NCBI GenBank assembly: GCA_050252075.1 | Contig: JBFWLP010000006.1 | Span: 1-56,958 of the forward strand | Length of the DNA: 56,958 bases | Direction of reading: 5' to 3' | Source: JAAYGT01 sp050252075 | Lineage (GTDB): Bacteria; Pseudomonadota; Gammaproteobacteria; Burkholderiales; Burkholderiaceae_B | Shown: positions 56,501 through 56,958 of the stretch, piece by piece | Position numbering within the stretch: the first letter of the stretch is position 1 | Layout: every line of letters starts with the position of its first letter | Made by a program: the position numbers and the translations under genes | The notes under the pieces: generated by a model | Seen by the model: only the letters and a program-made list of their open reading frames with translations | Told to the model about the DNA's origin: nothing | Database searches by the model: none

Positions 56501-56869
56501 GAGCGTCTTGGCGCGGGCGTGCAGGTGCTGCGCGACACGCTGGCGGCAACCCTGGGCAGCTCAAAAGGGCGCTGGTTGCTCACGGCGGCCCAGGCGTACA
56601 GGGAATGGTCTTTGCTCGATCTGGACGGACGGGTTTCCGTAATTGATCTCGCAATTTCATTCGAGGATGACTGGCTGGTGGTGGACTATAAAACCGGCAT
56701 TCCGCGCCCCGGCGAGTCGTCCGATGCCTTTGCCGAGCGGATGCGACTGCGCTACGCCGGGCAATTGCAGCGTTATTGCGATCACGTCAAGGCGCTCGAT
56801 GGCCGTGCCGCCCGGGGCGTGCTTTATTTTCCGCGGGCGGATCTATGGCTGGAGTGTGCCGGCGCTTAG
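53516..56869 (+). CDS. AddA-like UvrD/RecB helicase-nuclease
   Basis: This 1117-residue SF1 helicase has Walker A QAPAGSGKTELL (about residues 22-33), Ia ITFTRKAAAEM, II VDEFQDTS, III VGDPMQSIYRFRKAD, V TIHKSKGLEFE and VI LLYVALTRARH. A second PD-(D/E)XK domain closes the protein (VIDLAISFEDDWLVVDYKTG, then YAGQLQRYCDHV). With the upstream gene it forms a two-subunit, two-nuclease double-strand-break resection machine of AddAB type. ATG 53516 has GAGGT upstream and lies inside the preceding gene. The SRP RNA gene follows within about 35 bases. Confidence 0.9.
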   Translation: MTIKLPSDHLARRQAIDPRGSFLVQAPAGSGKTELLTDRILALLGTVNRPEEIVAITFTRKAAAEMHARVLEKLQSASGPEPLEPHRLQSWKLAASAMARDRQLGWNLLDYPARLSIRTIDSFCAHLVRCMPWVSSLGGMPRIAEDPGKHYLAAANDTLDQAESEPVVQRFLDHMDVDLATAQSLLAQMLADRDHWQGPLAGDSESVLVDNLDQLLVQELKKVRDAMPVGWETQIGGALIAAANTALADGRECDLVALADWSGERLEDDPHSLPGWRGVADALLTAGGDVRRRLDKTRGFVPDSDQKKIVAAWLEGLLPGDPCVQALHGVRALPQGYTADQQETIRTLIQVLRLAGANLQRRFSLHGEVDFSEITDRALMALGRSDDPSDLLLALDSAIRHILVDEFQDTSRRQIELLEKLTAGWQPQDGRTLFLVGDPMQSIYRFRKADVGGFLRVRDEGIGDIRLTPLELSDNFRSRADVVTWVNQTCAAMFPAGSDPDLGAITYTASVPFNGAADGAGVHFHPLWRQDAGSSPPDTPGIDDDQAELAVGLAARAFAAHDQAEHPVAILVRARSHLQDIVQRLVRRGVPCRAVELVTLKTRQVVNDLVQLARALAHPGDRLAWLATLRSPLCGLRLASLHHLFGVDHARTIPAIMADWLQNPDAAKPAPAPDEVRRLRRAAAVLLDPANSSGRLPFAAWLSRQWEQLGGFRIYSRAEDREDAEQVFRLVEKLAPYGALDPVLLEERLDSLYAASTVAGRAVEVMTIHKSKGLEFETVVLVGLERPARPDSLPLLAVDATQGRLVLGPVNHRGSADKDPVAQYLAHREKLRGSYEADRLLYVALTRARHALHLVAQLSVDGRTGEVKPPPRSALLARIWDYVLVPPPPAVAVPANSGGETPAPSTHQSSSGGRPLVRPVLQAAQEPGPLPPRSSGPGQAWQWRPADVDDALLGTVAHAWLERLGKQGIDQWTVERIRASDAVFRRQLSRAGLPAERLGAGVQVLRDTLAATLGSSKGRWLLTAAQAYREWSLLDLDGRVSVIDLAISFEDDWLVVDYKTGIPRPGESSDAFAERMRLRYAGQLQRYCDHVKALDGRAARGVLYFPRADLWLECAGA

Positions 56870-56890
56870 GCAAGGGTTGGCAACTCCTGT

Positions 56891-56896
56891 TAAACT
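56891..56896 (+). promoter_or_regulatory. possible -10 box for the SRP RNA
   Basis: TAAACT lies 6-10 bases before the apparent 5' end of the RNA. The -35 region overlaps the end of the helicase gene and is not convincing. Confidence 0.25.
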
Positions 56897-56901
56897 TCCA
56901 T

Positions 56902-56958
56902 TCGGCGGGCCCCTTCGCATGGTTCGGCGGTGAACCTGGTCAGGTCGGGAACGAAGCA
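56902..56958 (+). ncRNA. ffs: Signal recognition particle RNA (4.5S, small bacterial type), 5' part
   Basis: The 5' strand of a small bacterial SRP RNA begins at about 56902 and is cut by the window edge. The GTGAACCTGGTCAGGTC segment, GGAA tetraloop and GAAGCA asymmetric-loop sequence form the Ffh-binding helix 8. The pair closing the tetraloop is G-C (GGGAAC), swapped relative to the usual C-G (CGGAAG), which preserves pairing and supports a functional RNA. The exact 5' end is approximate. Confidence 0.88.

Noticed and set aside
1..56958. CRISPR arrays, restriction, toxin-antitoxin or phage-defence loci
   Set aside because: No regularly spaced repeats, nuclease/methylase pairs or small paired genes of those types were seen on either strand.

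Overview
The window is a dense, roughly 60% GC stretch of a proteobacterial chromosome. It most resembles a betaproteobacterium of the order Burkholderiales, probably Alcaligenaceae-like (relatives of Bordetella, Achromobacter or Pusillimonas). That placement is inferred from familiar gene neighbourhoods (amgK-murU divergent from lptD-surA-rsmA; glyQ-glyS-gmhB-plsC; hda-HAD phosphatase-pcnB-folK beside purM; tsaE-amiC-mutL-miaA), a Bug/TctC-type binding protein and the small bacterial SRP RNA. No phylogeny could be run. No gene-free stretch exceeds 300 bases, and no insertion sequence, prophage or CRISPR array is visible.

Layout. 0-8 kb holds transport and small metabolism: the start of a Bug-family binding protein, lrgAB, an aldehyde dehydrogenase, the methionine importer metNIQ and a glutamine-type importer glnH-glnPQ. 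8-16 kb is cell-envelope biogenesis: a coiled-coil membrane protein, the MurNAc recycling pair amgK-murU, and divergently lptD-surA-rsmA. 16-22.6 kb is a minus-strand block (Gate-domain membrane protein, gloA, M48-like peptidase, plsC, gmhB, glyS, glyQ). 22.7-26.8 kb is a plus-strand CoA/dicarboxylate cluster (crotonase, class I fumarase, mesaconyl-C4-CoA-hydratase-like protein, CitE-like lyase). 26.8-36.9 kb is housekeeping: folK, pcnB, a HAD phosphatase, hda, purM, miaA, mutL, amiC, tsaE and an AEC carrier. A tRNA-Arg(CCT) lies at 36,967-37,041.

37.1-46.7 kb is the most interesting part: an alpha/beta hydrolase, a TetR regulator, a MaoC-fold hydratase, a complete branched-chain-type ABC importer (HMGF order plus binding protein), an AMP-forming acyl-CoA ligase and a short citrate-synthase-fold lyase. 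Together they read as uptake, CoA activation, hydration and C-C cleavage of an unidentified organic acid. By eye the lyase lacks two of the three canonical citrate-synthase catalytic residues. The 23.5-26.8 kb cluster uses the same chemical logic (MaoC hydratase followed by a C-C lyase) with an unrelated lyase fold.

46.7-57 kb holds a membrane c-di-GMP protein with a degenerate GGDEF and an intact EAL domain, ybaK, xerD, an AddB/AddA-like helicase-nuclease pair and the 5' part of the SRP RNA gene, which runs off the window.
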